A stretch of 64,000 nt of DNA, taken from Candidatus Sodalis pierantonius str. SOPE. Lineage in GTDB: Bacteria > Pseudomonadota > Gammaproteobacteria > Enterobacterales > Enterobacteriaceae. The position numbers and the translations under genes were made by a program. Within the stretch, counting starts at the first letter, position 1. Each line of letters starts with the position of its first letter. The stretch spans positions 4,402,001 to 4,466,000 of the forward strand of contig NZ_CP006568.1 in NCBI RefSeq assembly GCF_000517405.1, in the 5' to 3' direction. This document shows positions 10,260 to 20,194 of the stretch, in pieces. The notes under the pieces were generated by a model, which had not been told where the DNA came from, searched no databases, and saw only the letters and a list, made by a program, of their open reading frames with translations.

Positions 10260-10268
10260 GGGAAGACC
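10260..10268. repeat. 9-bp target duplication flanking the IS5 pair, left
   Basis: GGGAAGACC, repeated at 12189-12197. It is part of the ISL3 right inverted repeat. A 9-bp duplication fits the IS903 group of the IS5 family. Confidence 0.92.
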
Positions 10269-11323
10269 TGCTTTGTTGAATAAATCCGAAATTTGTGACG
10301 ACTTCCTCCCTATCAGGGCGATTGTTACATGATGCGGACGCTGTTTGGCATTCCTAACAGTGTGATCCGGTTAAGTGCTTTAACCATTGCCATTGCCTCA
10401 CCTACCTGCGCGTCATAGTCATGCAGACTCAGATGACCACCCAGAAGTGTTTTAAACCGGAACATGGCCGTTTCAGCCAGTGAACGCCGGTGATAACCTA
10501 CTTTCTTTTTCCAGGTATCGTTATTGCCGCTCAGATGCTGATTTGCCACCGCATGGTTACGCTCATAGTATCGAGCTGGCCAATATTGCGCACCACTTCG
10601 CGGTGGGATAAGCGGCTTTATTTTTTTCCTCAGCAGAGCATCATGACAGTAACGCGTATCGTAAGCACTGTCAGCCGACGCTTCCCTGATTTTCCGGTGG
10701 GTTTGGTTAATCAGCCCGGGCAGCGCCTGCGCATCTGTCGTACCGCTTAGCGATAAATCGGCACAGATAATTTCATGTGTCACGCTATCTACTGCCAGAT
10801 GAAGCTTGCGCCATACTCTGCGCCTCTCAGCCCCATGCTGCCTGACTTTCCATGCGCCTTCGCCGAAGACTTTCAGGCCGGTGCCATCGATGACCAGGTG
10901 TGAGATTTCGCCGCGGGTTGGCGTTTTTATGCTGATGTCGACGGTTTTTGCTCGCCGGCTGACCAGAGAGTAATCTGGGCAGCGCAGCGACAGCCCCATC
11001 AGTTTAAAAATCGAGTCAACGAAACCCTGTAACGCCCGGAGCGAAAGGTTAAACACGCGTTTTATCATCAGAACCGTGGTAATGGCCATATCGGTGTAGT
11101 GAAGCGGCCGGCCACGATGTTCAGGTGGTGTACTCTCAGTCCATGCAGCAATGGCTGACTCATCAAGCCATACTGTCAGGTCCCCCCGCTGCCTGAGCGC
11201 ATTGTTGTATGCGGGCCAGTTGGTGATTTTAAACTTTTGCTTTGCCATGGGGACCTGATGCTGAAACGAATGTAGTGATCAGAGCCGCCAGTCACCTAAA
11301 AGTTCGATTTATTCAACAAAGCC
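10269..11323 (-). mobile_element. IS5-family (IS903 group) element, copy a, complete
   Basis: The 1055-bp element has ends GCTTTGTTGAATAAATC at both termini as inverted repeats. It encodes one intact transposase on the minus strand. On its right it abuts copy b in opposite orientation without any duplication; only the outer borders of the pair carry a 9-bp repeat. Confidence 0.93.
10325..11248 (-). CDS. IS5/IS903-type transposase, intact
   Basis: The 307-residue DDE transposase is of IS903-group size. Conserved parts include LHYTDMAITTVLMIKRVF, the first catalytic Asp in 'HLVIDGTGLKVFGEG', the second in 'ASADSAYDTRYCHDAL', and the YREK-like C-terminal 'YHRRSLAETAMFRFKTLLG' segment that holds the Glu. 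Start is the ATG of MAKQKFKITNW, 76 bp inside the element. It is the only fully open IS5 transposase in the window and can mobilise the damaged copies in trans. Confidence 0.95.
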   Translation of the reverse strand: MAKQKFKITNWPAYNNALRQRGDLTVWLDESAIAAWTESTPPEHRGRPLHYTDMAITTVLMIKRVFNLSLRALQGFVDSIFKLMGLSLRCPDYSLVSRRAKTVDISIKTPTRGEISHLVIDGTGLKVFGEGAWKVRQHGAERRRVWRKLHLAVDSVTHEIICADLSLSGTTDAQALPGLINQTHRKIREASADSAYDTRYCHDALLRKKIKPLIPPRSGAQYWPARYYERNHAVANQHLSGNNDTWKKKVGYHRRSLAETAMFRFKTLLGGHLSLHDYDAQVGEAMAMVKALNRITLLGMPNSVRIM

Positions 11324-12132
11324 GTACACCACCTGAACATCGTGGCCGGCCGCTTCACTACACCGATATGGCCATTACCACGGTTCTGATGATAAAACGC
11401 GTGTTTAACCTTTCGCTCCGGGCGTTACAGGGTTTCGTTGACTCGATTTTTAAACTGATGGGGCTGTCGCTGCGCTGCCCAGATTACTCTCTGGTCAGCC
11501 GGCGAGCAAAAACCGTCGACATCAGCATAAAAACGCCAACCCGCGGCGAAATCTCACACCTGGTCATCGATGGCACAGGCCTGAAAGTCTTCGGCGAAGG
11601 CGAATGGAAAGTCAGGCAGCATGGGGCTGAGAGGCGCAGAGTATGGCGCAAGCTTCATCTGGCAGTAAATAGCGCGACACATGAAATTATCTGTGCCGAT
11701 TTATCGCTAAGCGGTACGACAGATGCGCAGGCGCTGCCCGGGCTGATTAACCAAACCCACCGGAAAATCAGGGAAGCGTCGGCTGACAGTGCTTACGATA
11801 CGCGTTACTGTCATGATGCTCTGCTGAGGAAAAAAATAAAGCCGCTTATCCCACCGCGAAGTGGTGCGCAATATTGGCCAGCTCGATACCATGAGCGTAA
11901 CCATGCGGTGGCAAATCAGCATCTGAGCGGCAATAACGATACCTGGAAAAAGAAAGTAGGTTATCACCGGTGTTCACTGGCTGAAACGGCCATGTTCCGG
12001 TTTAAAACACTTCTGGGTGGTCATCTAAGTCTGCATGACTATGACGCGCAGGTAGGTGAGGCTATGGCAATGGTCAAAGCACTTAACCGGATCACACTGT
12101 TAGGAATGCCAAACAGCGTCCGCATCATGTAA
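11324..12132 (+). pseudogene. IS5/IS903-type transposase, N-terminally truncated
   Basis: Codons ~40-307 are present and open to the normal stop, with all three catalytic regions visible, but the N-terminal DNA-binding part and the promoter are lost. A chance frame extends upstream into the end of copy a (from 11242) but adds unrelated residues. Differences from copy a are few (for example HRCSLAE for HRRSLAE). Confidence 0.9.
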
Positions 12133-12188
12133 CAATCGCCCTGATAGGGAGGAAGTCGTCACAAATTTCGGATTTATTCAACAAAGCG
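11324..12188 (+). mobile_element. IS5-family element, copy b, 5' part missing
   Basis: Inverted relative to copy a. It begins inside the transposase gene (at codon ~40, 'TPPEHRGRP') and runs to the normal end. About 190 bp of the start is missing. The right border carries the second copy of GGGAAGACC at 12189-12197. Confidence 0.92.
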
Positions 12189-12679
12189 GGGAAGACCCTG
12201 AATTATCCAGGTTTGGTGGTCATCGCCGATTTTCCGCCGGGGCCGGTACCGGCGCTGAAGGCCGTACAAAGCTTCGCCGATCTGCATATCGTCATGATGC
12301 TGGCGGACACCGCTTCGCTGTCGCTGCTGCCGCAGATCGAAAATCATAAATTTCTTGGCGCGCCGCTTAACCAGCGCCTGGGGGAATACTACGTCGTTAA
12401 TCAGAGTGATATGCGCCGAAATCTCAGCCGGGACGTCTCGCATTTTTTTGAGCAGCGGCTAGGGGACAAATTGCTGGGCACGCATTCATCGCGATGAATG
12501 CGTGCCGGAAGCCAACGCGTCCCAGCGTTCTATTATCGAATTCAGCCCGGTGTCCGCGGCGGCCTTCGATATCGAACTGATCAGTAAAAAAGTCGCCGCT
12601 ATAGTCGGGGTCAAAGTGGGCGATGGAAAATTCTACGCCATGCCCAATCCGGGCATTTGACATTATCGCAGGTCAGAAT

Positions 12680-14779
12680 ATGAATAAACCGCTGTTTTAT
12701 CTGCTGTTACTTTTAATGCTCCCCACCGCCACAATCGTAGTGATTACGCCGATGGACAGCGATAAACAGTATTTTTTCGGTCTGGTCAGCCTGGGACTGA
12801 TGCTCGTGCTCGGCATCAGTAAAAGCCCTTATGTGAATGTCGTGCTGGTGGTAATGTCATGCCTGATGTCAACGCGCTATATCTACTGGCGCGCCAGCGA
12901 AACGCTGCACTTTTACACCACATTTGAAGCCTGTTTGGGCATCGGGCTTTTTATCGCCGAGCTTTACGCCTGGGTCATTCTGGTTTTGGGTTATTTACAG
13001 ACCACCTGGCCGCTAAAACGCCGCATTGAACCCATGCCGGATGATCTCTCCCTGTGGCCGACGGTAGATATTTATGTTTCCACCTACAACGAGAGTCTGG
13101 ATGTGGTGCGCGATACCGTATTGGCGGCGCAATGCATTGATTACCCGCGCGATAAAATGCGTATCTATATTCTCGATGATGGCAAGCGTAGCGAATTTGC
13201 GGTGTTTGCCGCCGACGCCGGCGTAGGCTATATCACCCGCGACGATAATAAACACGCAAAAGCGGGCAACCTTAACCATGCCCTGACCCTGACCCGGGGC
13301 GAACTGATTTGCGTGTTTGACTGCGACCACGTCGCGACGCGCGGTTTCCTGCAAGCCACCGTCGGCAGTTTTCTCATTGACCCGCGGCTGGCGCTGCTGC
13401 AAACGCCGCACTATTTTTATTCTCCCGACCCGTTCGAGCGCAATCTCTCGGCGGCGCGGCATAACCCGAATGAGGGCGCGCTGTTTTACGGACCGGTGCA
13501 GCAGGGCTACGATAACTGGAACGCGACCTTCTTCTGTGGCTCCTGCGCGGTAATTCGCCGGACGGCGCTGGAGGAAACCCACGGCTTTGCGGTGGAGACC
13601 GTCACCGAAGATGCCCATACCGAGCTCAAACTACAGCGTAAGGGCTGGAATTCGGCCTTCTTGGCGATCCCGCTGGCGGCCGGCCTGGCCACCGAACGAC
13701 TGGGGCTGCATGTCATCCAGCGTATCCGCTGGGCGCGCGGCATGACACAAATCTTGCGCATGGATAACCCGCTATTCGGCCGCGGACTGAAGTGGCAACA
13801 GCGATTGTGCTATCTCAACGCCATGCTGCATTTTCAATACGGCCTGCCGCGGGTGGTATTTTTAACCGTGTCGCTGGCGTATCTCCTTTTCAACCAGAAT
13901 ATTATCGCCTCGTCGGCCAGTACGATTTTCGCCTATGTGCTACCACATCTGTTTATGGCCATCTGGCTGAATTCACGCATGAACGGCCGTTACCGTTACA
14001 CCTTCTGGGGTGAGATTTACGAAACGGTGATGGCGTTTCATTTGATCATCCCGACCCTGTTGACCCTCATCTCCCCCAAGCATGGCAAATTTAACGTGAC
14101 GGATAAGGGTGGCTTGTTGGATGAGGGGTTTTTCGACGCCCACATCGTGCGCCCGCATATCATCGTGGCCTGTTTGCTGGTGCTGGGCATTATCGCGGGG
14201 ATAGCGCGGGCGGTCATGTATGACTATTTCAACGTCGACCCGCGCGTCATCGTGTTCAACGTCGTGTGGGCGAAGCTCAGCGTTATTATTTTGCTGGCGG
14301 CCATCGCGGTGGCCAAAGAAACGCGCCAGGTGCGCAAAACCATCCGCGTCGAAGTGACGATTCCGGCCATCATTCATTACGCCAGCGGCATCTCCGTGGT
14401 CAGCGAAACGCGGGATCTCTCCATGGGCGGCGTGAAATTGGTGACGCCGGACGATCGCTATCTTCACGACACGCTTGAAGAGGTGGAGCTACGGCTGCAA
14501 TCAGGAAGCGTCTGCATTCCGGTCAGCGTGATCCACACCGGCCCGGACGTGATTCGGCTCATGTTTAAAGATATGCCTCTGGATAAGCGGCGCGAGCTGG
14601 TACGGGTGGTGATGGCGCGCGCCGATGCCTGGCTGGCGCCCCCCTACCCGCGCGATCGTCCTTTGCGCTCATTTGCCAGCATTGTGCGCTGCGTATTCGA
14701 GTTGTTCTATAACACTTGGAAAGAACGCGGTCAGAAGAAAAAGCACGCCCGGTCCGCCGGGCCAGGTGAGACGGCATAA
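12680..14779 (+). CDS. bcsA: Cellulose synthase catalytic subunit BcsA (intact)
   Basis: The 699-residue inner-membrane glycosyltransferase family 2 enzyme polymerises UDP-glucose into beta-1,4-glucan and pushes the chain through its own membrane channel. Visible: N-terminal membrane helices (residues 4-50 and 80-110), donor-binding DDG near 170, DCD at about 214, the catalytic TED at about 309, the QRIRW motif at about 347, further helices at 390-540, and a C-terminal PilZ domain with RKTIR (about 551) and DLSMGG (about 578) that binds cyclic-di-GMP. The start is the ATG after 'GGTCAGAAT' just past the bcsQ stop; an upstream in-frame start at 12623 lies inside bcsQ. It is the only bcs gene here without damage, although the proteins it needs are broken. 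Confidence 0.95.
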   Translation: MNKPLFYLLLLLMLPTATIVVITPMDSDKQYFFGLVSLGLMLVLGISKSPYVNVVLVVMSCLMSTRYIYWRASETLHFYTTFEACLGIGLFIAELYAWVILVLGYLQTTWPLKRRIEPMPDDLSLWPTVDIYVSTYNESLDVVRDTVLAAQCIDYPRDKMRIYILDDGKRSEFAVFAADAGVGYITRDDNKHAKAGNLNHALTLTRGELICVFDCDHVATRGFLQATVGSFLIDPRLALLQTPHYFYSPDPFERNLSAARHNPNEGALFYGPVQQGYDNWNATFFCGSCAVIRRTALEETHGFAVETVTEDAHTELKLQRKGWNSAFLAIPLAAGLATERLGLHVIQRIRWARGMTQILRMDNPLFGRGLKWQQRLCYLNAMLHFQYGLPRVVFLTVSLAYLLFNQNIIASSASTIFAYVLPHLFMAIWLNSRMNGRYRYTFWGEIYETVMAFHLIIPTLLTLISPKHGKFNVTDKGGLLDEGFFDAHIVRPHIIVACLLVLGIIAGIARAVMYDYFNVDPRVIVFNVVWAKLSVIILLAAIAVAKETRQVRKTIRVEVTIPAIIHYASGISVVSETRDLSMGGVKLVTPDDRYLHDTLEEVELRLQSGSVCIPVSVIHTGPDVIRLMFKDMPLDKRRELVRVVMARADAWLAPPYPRDRPLRSFASIVRCVFELFYNTWKERGQKKKHARSAGPGETA

Positions 14780-14799
14780 GGACAGGCGGAATCAAACAT

Positions 14800-16524
14800 A
14801 TGTCATTTCAGGATGATGGTTTCTCTGGCGGCGGTCAGTTGCAATCGGGGATTATCTTCACCCTGGCGCAAAATCAGGTAGTCACCAACGCCCATCTCTC
14901 TTTGGCGCTGAAAGTGTCGCCGGCGCTGGCGGCGCGGGATACCCGCCTGCGCTTGATGCTCAACGGCCAAGATCTGGGCGATATCCGCCTAAATCAAACG
15001 GCGAGCGGCAATAACGTCTATCGGCTGGACGTCCCGTCGGCGATGGTGGTGGGGAAAAACAATCTAAGCTTCAGCGTCAGCGATGATAATACGCTTACCT
15101 GCGAGCGGGATCTGACCGACAAATATTGGGTAACCCTCCTGCCCGACACCCATATGCAGTTAAGCAGCAAAATCCTTGATACCGGTAGGGATTTATCTCA
15201 TTTTCCCCGTCCGCTCTTTGATCCGCAATCGATGAAAGGCTCCTCGCTGGCCTTCCTGTTTTCCCGGACGCTAAAACCGGATGCGGTGGAAGCCGCCAGT
15301 ATATTGGCCTCCTATTTTGGCCTGCATTCCAGCTACCGCAGCGTCGATTTCGCCGTATTGCTCGACGCGCTGCCGGCGCAAAACGGCATCCTGTTCGGCG
15401 AACCGGAGGACAAAATCGGCACGCTGACCCTGCCGCAGGTAACGGGCCCGACGCTGCAGGTCATCAATAATCCGCAAAATCCGGTGTATAAACTGCTGCT
15501 GGTGGTGGGACGCAACGGCGCCGAGCTGCGCCAGGCCGCGTGGCAGTTGATTTCGACGCCGCTGCCGGCAAAACAGGATGTCATCCAGGTGCAGGAGCAA
15601 GCCATACCTGAACGCCAGCCTTATGACGCGCCGCGCTGGATAGACACCAGTCGCCCGGTCTATCTGAAGGAACTGACGCAGGACATCCAATCACTGACCG
15701 CCAGCGGGCTGTATCACGACGGCATCCGCATTGGCTTTCGCGCCGCGCCGGATCTGTTTATGTGGGACGGCGACCACATTCCGGTCTACGTTGGTTACCG
15801 CTTTCCCGCCGACAGCGGAATCGATGAAGATCACTCCAAACTGGATGTCACCCTCAACGGCACCTTCCTTTACAGCCTGCCGGTGAACAAGCGCGGCCTG
15901 CTGAAAGGGTTGTGGCGTAAGCTGGGCGGCGATTCCCGTCAGGAACGCTATACCTTGCAACTGGCGCCCTATCTTATTTATGGCGATAACCAGATGCAAT
16001 TCTATTTCTCTTTGCGGCCGAAGCCGAATGCCCCCTGTAGCCTGCTCACCAGCAATACCATTAAAAGCCGCATCGATCCGGACTCGTATATTGATTTGAG
16101 CCGCACCTATCATTTCGGCCTGCTGTCGAATATTTCCTATTATGTGGGCGCCTCGTTTCCTTTTACCCGTATGGCCGACTTTTCCCAGACGGTGATGCTG
16201 CTGCCGGCCAAACCGCAGGCGGCGGAAATCGCCACGCTGATGGCGATGGCGGCCCGCGCCGGCAATGCCACCGGCATTCGCGGCGATGTGGCGGTGATTA
16301 ATAACGAGAATGGCGTACGCAGCTTTAGCGTCGGCGCGCTGTTCCCGCGCGGTGAAATGCCCTGGTACATGCGGGTGCTGTGGTACGCCAATCAGCACAT
16401 CATCCTGCTCGCGCTGTGCGGGCTGTTATGTGCCCTGCTGGTCGGCAGCGGTGTTTATCTTCTGCTGGCTCGCCATGCCGCCAAACGGCTGGCCAACAGC
16501 GCCAACCCTCATCAGGATCAGTAA
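14800..16524 (+). pseudogene. bcsB: bcsB, cellulose synthase periplasmic subunit with in-frame losses
   Basis: The 574-residue frame matches BcsB of about 770-800 residues (DLSHFPRPLFDP, NPQNPVYKLLLVVGR, YDAPRW, FPFTRMADFSQTVMLLP, and the C-terminal membrane anchor LLALCGLLCALLVG). Two parts are missing: the N-terminal ~100 residues, including any signal peptide, and ~150-170 residues near codon 485, where 'ARAGNATG' now joins 'IRGDVAVI' directly. Both losses keep the frame open. Without a signal peptide the periplasmic carbohydrate-binding domains cannot be exported, so I call it non-functional; an annotation pipeline would call it a normal CDS. Confidence 0.8.
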
Positions 16525-16561
16525 ATGAGGCATTGCGGCGTGGGTTCTATGGGTATCGGTT

Positions 16562-19500
16562 ATGAAACGGGTCGCTAAACCAATCTTTGCCGCCTGGTGC
16601 GCCGCCGACAACAGTCCGGCGATTAACGCCCTGTTGCAGCAGGCCGCCTATTGGCACGATAAAAGCCATGACGATCTGGCGCGGGAATCGCTGCAAAAAG
16701 TATTGGCGGTGGACGAGAATAATGCCGATGCCCTTTACCTGCTGGCGCTCTATGCGCTGCAAGACGGCAATCAGGCGCAGGCGGCGAGATGGCGCGCCCG
16801 CTTAACGGCAGTTTCCCCCAACGATACGCGCCTGGGGAGCCTGGACAGCGCCAACGCCGTACAGGCCATCCCCCCTGAGCAGTTGGACAACGCCCGCCGG
16901 TTGGCGGCCAGCGGCAGTGCCGCGCAGGCGGTGGCAAGCTACCGCGTGCTGTTCCGGGATGCCGCGCCGCCGGACAGTCTGGCGGTGGAATACTATGACA
17001 CCCTGGCCGGCATTCCCTCCGCCCGGCCGCAGGCCGCCGACAAGGCGGACTATGACCGCTATATCCAGCGCCATCCCGGCGATAGCGCCCTATGGCAGCA
17101 TTTCCAGCAAAACGATCTCAGCGGCGCGGAGCAGACCTATCGAACTATCCTCAGCCGCGACGCACAGAACAAGGATGCCAGGCTGGGTCTGTATTACACG
17201 CTGCGCCAGGAAAATAAGCCCCGCAACGCTCAACAGTTGCTGCAAACCCTGCCCGCCGATGAACGCCCGCGCGAAATGGCCGGCAATAGCGTGGATCCGC
17301 TGCGCAGGCAGGCACAGCAGGCGTTACAGGCGGGTAATACGCAGCAGGAGCTGGCGCGACTGAATGAGGCGCTACAAAAACAGCCGACCAATGTCTGGGT
17401 GCGGCTGGATATGGTGCGTATTCTGCAACAACAGGGTGACAGCGCCCGCGCGCAGGGGCTGATGAGCGCGATTGCCCAGCGTGGCGCGCCGGTGGACAAT
17501 CTGTATGCCGCGGCGCTGTTTGCCAGCGAAACCGGGCGTATGGCCACCGCCGCCCAATGGCTGGCCTGGATCCCGGAGGGCCGCCGCAACCGCGCCGTGC
17601 GCGATCTGGCCGACCGGGTGCGCTTTCATCAACAGATGGCCGACGCCGACGATTTTATTACCCAGGGAAATCGTACCGCGGCGCTCAATACATTGCGCGT
17701 GCTGGCGCAAACGCCCCCTTCGGCGCCGGCCGACGTCGGCAATCTGGCGCAGCGTCTGCAAACGCTGGGGGATAACACCACTGCGGTCTCGCTGGTACGT
17801 ACCAACCTGCGCCAGCCGATCCACGGCGGCATCGGCGATTACGCCGCGCAAATCGGCGTATTGAACCAGACGGGGCTGACCGATGAAGCCGCCGCCTTCC
17901 TCAATAACCCCGCGATTGTCGCCGCCAGTACACCGGCTGAGCTAAGCCGCCTGCGTCAAGGCGCGGTGATTAATCAAGCGGATACGCTGCGCGAACGCGG
18001 TCAATATGCCGCCGCTTACGATAAATTGATCGTCGCGCTGCAAAACGACCCGCAGGATACCGGGCTGATGCTGGCGATGGCGCGCCTTTATCAGAGCGGT
18101 AAGATGAATGCCCAGGCGGCGAAGATCTACAATTATGTCCTGACGCGCGAACCGCAAAATACCGACGCGCGGGAAGGCGCGGTCAATACGGCTCTGGCCC
18201 AGGGCGACATCGCGCGCGCCCGGCAATTGCTCGACGGCATGCAAGGGCCCCGATCGGTGGACCGCTTGATCCTGGAAGCGCGCGTGGCCGAGGCGCAAGG
18301 GGATCACGACCAGGCCATGGCGCTGCTGCGCTCCGCCAAAGGCCGGATCATCGGCATGGCCGACACCGACAACGGCGCGGTGTCGCTGGTCGGCGGTCTG
18401 CAAAGCGCCGATAATCCTTTTGGCGACGATAGCCGCGCGGCGACGCCGACCGCTACGCCGGAGACCCGGACGCTGACCCAAATCAACGATCTGATGAACC
18501 AGGTCCGAGAGAAAACCGCCACTTGGGCGGAGGGCGAAGTGGCGGTGCGCAGCCGCGACGGCGAAAACGGCCTGAGCAATCTGACCGAAGTCAAAGCCCC
18601 GCTGACGATTTCCGGCTCGCCGGTCGATAACGCCCGGCTTAGCCTAACGGTGACACCCGTTTCTCTGGATGCGGGCAGCTCTTCCGGCTCCGCCAATAAT
18701 CGTTTCGGCACCGGCGCGCTACAGCAGGGCCAGCGGGTCGCCAACGCCACCGCGGGCGCGACAACCTCTACCACCACGACATCCACCACCACCGGATCCA
18801 ATGGCGCCACCAGCACCACGACCAATACGTCCACCAGCGATAGCATCAACAGCGGCGATTACGTCGCCGATTCTTCCAGCGCGCAGAAAGCGACGGGGAC
18901 CGAGGTCAATCTGGCGTTAAAGGGCGAACGCTACAAAGTCGACGTGGGGTCGACGCCGCTCGGAACCGATAACGATATGGCCTCCTGGGTGGGCGGCGTC
19001 GAATGGTCGCCCCGGCTGTCGAACTTCAGCCAGTTGACCTTCCGCGCCGAACGGCGGGCGGTCACGGACAGTCTGCTGGCCTACGTCGGCGCGCGCGACG
19101 CAATTAGCGGGAAACATTGGGGCCAGGTAACGCGCAACGGCGGCAGCGTGCAGTACGCCTATGACGATGGCGACATTGGCCTGTATGCCGGTTTGGGCGC
19201 TTATAGCTATCTGGGCGACAACGTCAAAAGCAACACCGGTATCAACGCCTCGTCGGGGGTCTATTTCCGTCCCTATCGCGCCGACGGCCGCGAACTGCGC
19301 AGCGGAGTAAACCTGACCTGGATGGCGTTTGATCGCAATCTGAGCTATTTCAACTATGGGCAGGGCGGCTACTTCAGCCCGCAAAACTACATCAGCCTCT
19401 CGCTGCCAGTTGACTACATCCAGACCTTCGACGACTGGAATCTGACGTTGGGCGGCGTTATCGGCTATCAATCCTATAATCAGGATAAGAGCGACTATTA

Positions 19501-19738
19501 TCCCAACGACCCCGACATGCAGGCGGAAATGGCGTCCCTGGTGGCCAATGGCTATGCCGATGACGCCTATTACAGCGGCAGTAGCGAATATGGCGTCGGC
19601 TATAACGTCCATACTAAAGGGGTCTATAAAATCAACCCGCAAATGAGCGTCGGCGGGCAGTTAAGTTATGACACTTTTGGTGATTATTCCGAAGGTTCGG
19701 CGCAGTTGTTTTTAAAATATCTTTTAGATGGCCAATAA
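16562..19738 (+). pseudogene. bcsC: bcsC, cellulose export TPR-porin, probably non-functional
   Basis: The open frame of 1058 residues has periplasmic TPR repeats over residues ~10-610 and a C-terminal 16-strand beta-barrel (BCSC_C) ending LFLKYLL. Family members are about 1150-1250 residues. The start (MKRVAKPIFAAWCAADNS) has no hydrophobic core of a signal peptide, and TPR units are missing around codon 180 (PGDSALWQHFQQND joins a later repeat). A Thr/Ser-rich linker at about residues 730-765 separates TPR and barrel. The frame is otherwise clean, so decay is recent or exported function was lost first at the signal peptide. bcsC overlaps bcsD by one base (TAATG). Confidence 0.75.
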
Positions 19739-20179
19739 TGAAGCAGGAAGATCTGCAGACATCCACGACGCTGGACTACTACCGCCAGCGGCAAACTCAG
19801 CCCGGCTGACAGGATCTGGTGGGTCTGCTTATAGCGGGCATCAGCGATAACGCCGGCGATGAGGACAAGCGTCAGTTTCTGAATCTGGTGGGGGAGCAGT
19901 TGGCCTGCCGTTTCCCGCAGCCTGCCGCCGCCACGGTGGGCGAGTTGGAGGACGGACTGAATCGGCTTTGGTCTTGCTTTCACTGGGGCTATGTCCGCCT
20001 GACGCCTGACGCCACCGCGCCACGCCCGCCGGGCAAAGCGAACCGGTCTGGCGGCCGTTCTGGAAGGCGCCTATGCGCGCTGGCTGTTAGATCAGGGCGG
20101 GCAGCGGCACGTCGCGCGGCACTGGCAGCAGGACAGCGCCGGTGGCGAAATGACCTTTCGCTATGAAAACAGTCGCTAA
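19738..20179 (+). pseudogene. bcsD: bcsD, cellulose crystallisation subunit, nonsense and frameshift
   Basis: The translation shows the BcsD pattern: 'NLVGEQLACRFPQP', 'ELEDGLNRLW', 'FHWGYVRLTP', and in another frame 'LEGAYARWLLDQGGQ'. TGA at 19807-19809 (codon 24) and a frameshift at about 20035 break it. BcsD forms periplasmic rings that align glucan chains in Komagataeibacter-type operons and is not found in E. coli-type operons, so its presence identifies this as a bcsD-containing operon (order A-B-C-D-Z). Confidence 0.82.
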
Positions 20180-20194
20180 GGATGTGATAGTGTG

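Larger units (their letters stand above)
8557..12198 (+). mobile_element. ISL3-family element, copy 2, carrying a nested IS5 pair
   Basis: The left end GGGTCTTCCCCTGTTGTGG is repeated inverted at the right end (CCACAACAGGGGAAGACCC), which is itself split by the IS5 pair at 10269-12188. Removing the IS5 block and one 9-bp duplication leaves an ISL3 unit of 1713 bp. It contains a transposase (8623-9844) and, unusually, about 400 bp more with an opposite-strand ORF for a small exported protein. The unit interrupts bcsQ. Confidence 0.93.
8206..12660 (+). pseudogene. bcsQ: bcsQ (yhjQ), MinD-like ATPase, split by ISL3 and frameshifted
   Basis: The 5' exon-like piece 8206-8556 carries the deviant Walker A motif SPKGGVGKTT and the 'VLVIDFD' strand; the 3' piece 12199-12660 continues in homology (NYPGLVVIADFPPGP... 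to KFYAMPNPGI). The two are separated by the ISL3 element with its own IS5s. The duplicated octamer TGAATTAT at 8549-8556 and 12199-12206 proves a simple insertion. Independently, an extra C near 12483 shifts the frame after 'DKLLGT', leaving the last ~58 codons in another frame. The residues just before the P-loop (PQRR) replace the usual hydrophobic strand. BcsQ localises cellulose synthase to the cell pole in other enterics. Confidence 0.85.

Noticed and set aside
12174..12497. Minus- and plus-strand small frames in the 3' bcsQ piece as separate genes
   Set aside because: The plus-strand frame is the continuation of bcsQ after ISL3, and the minus-strand frame is its shadow.
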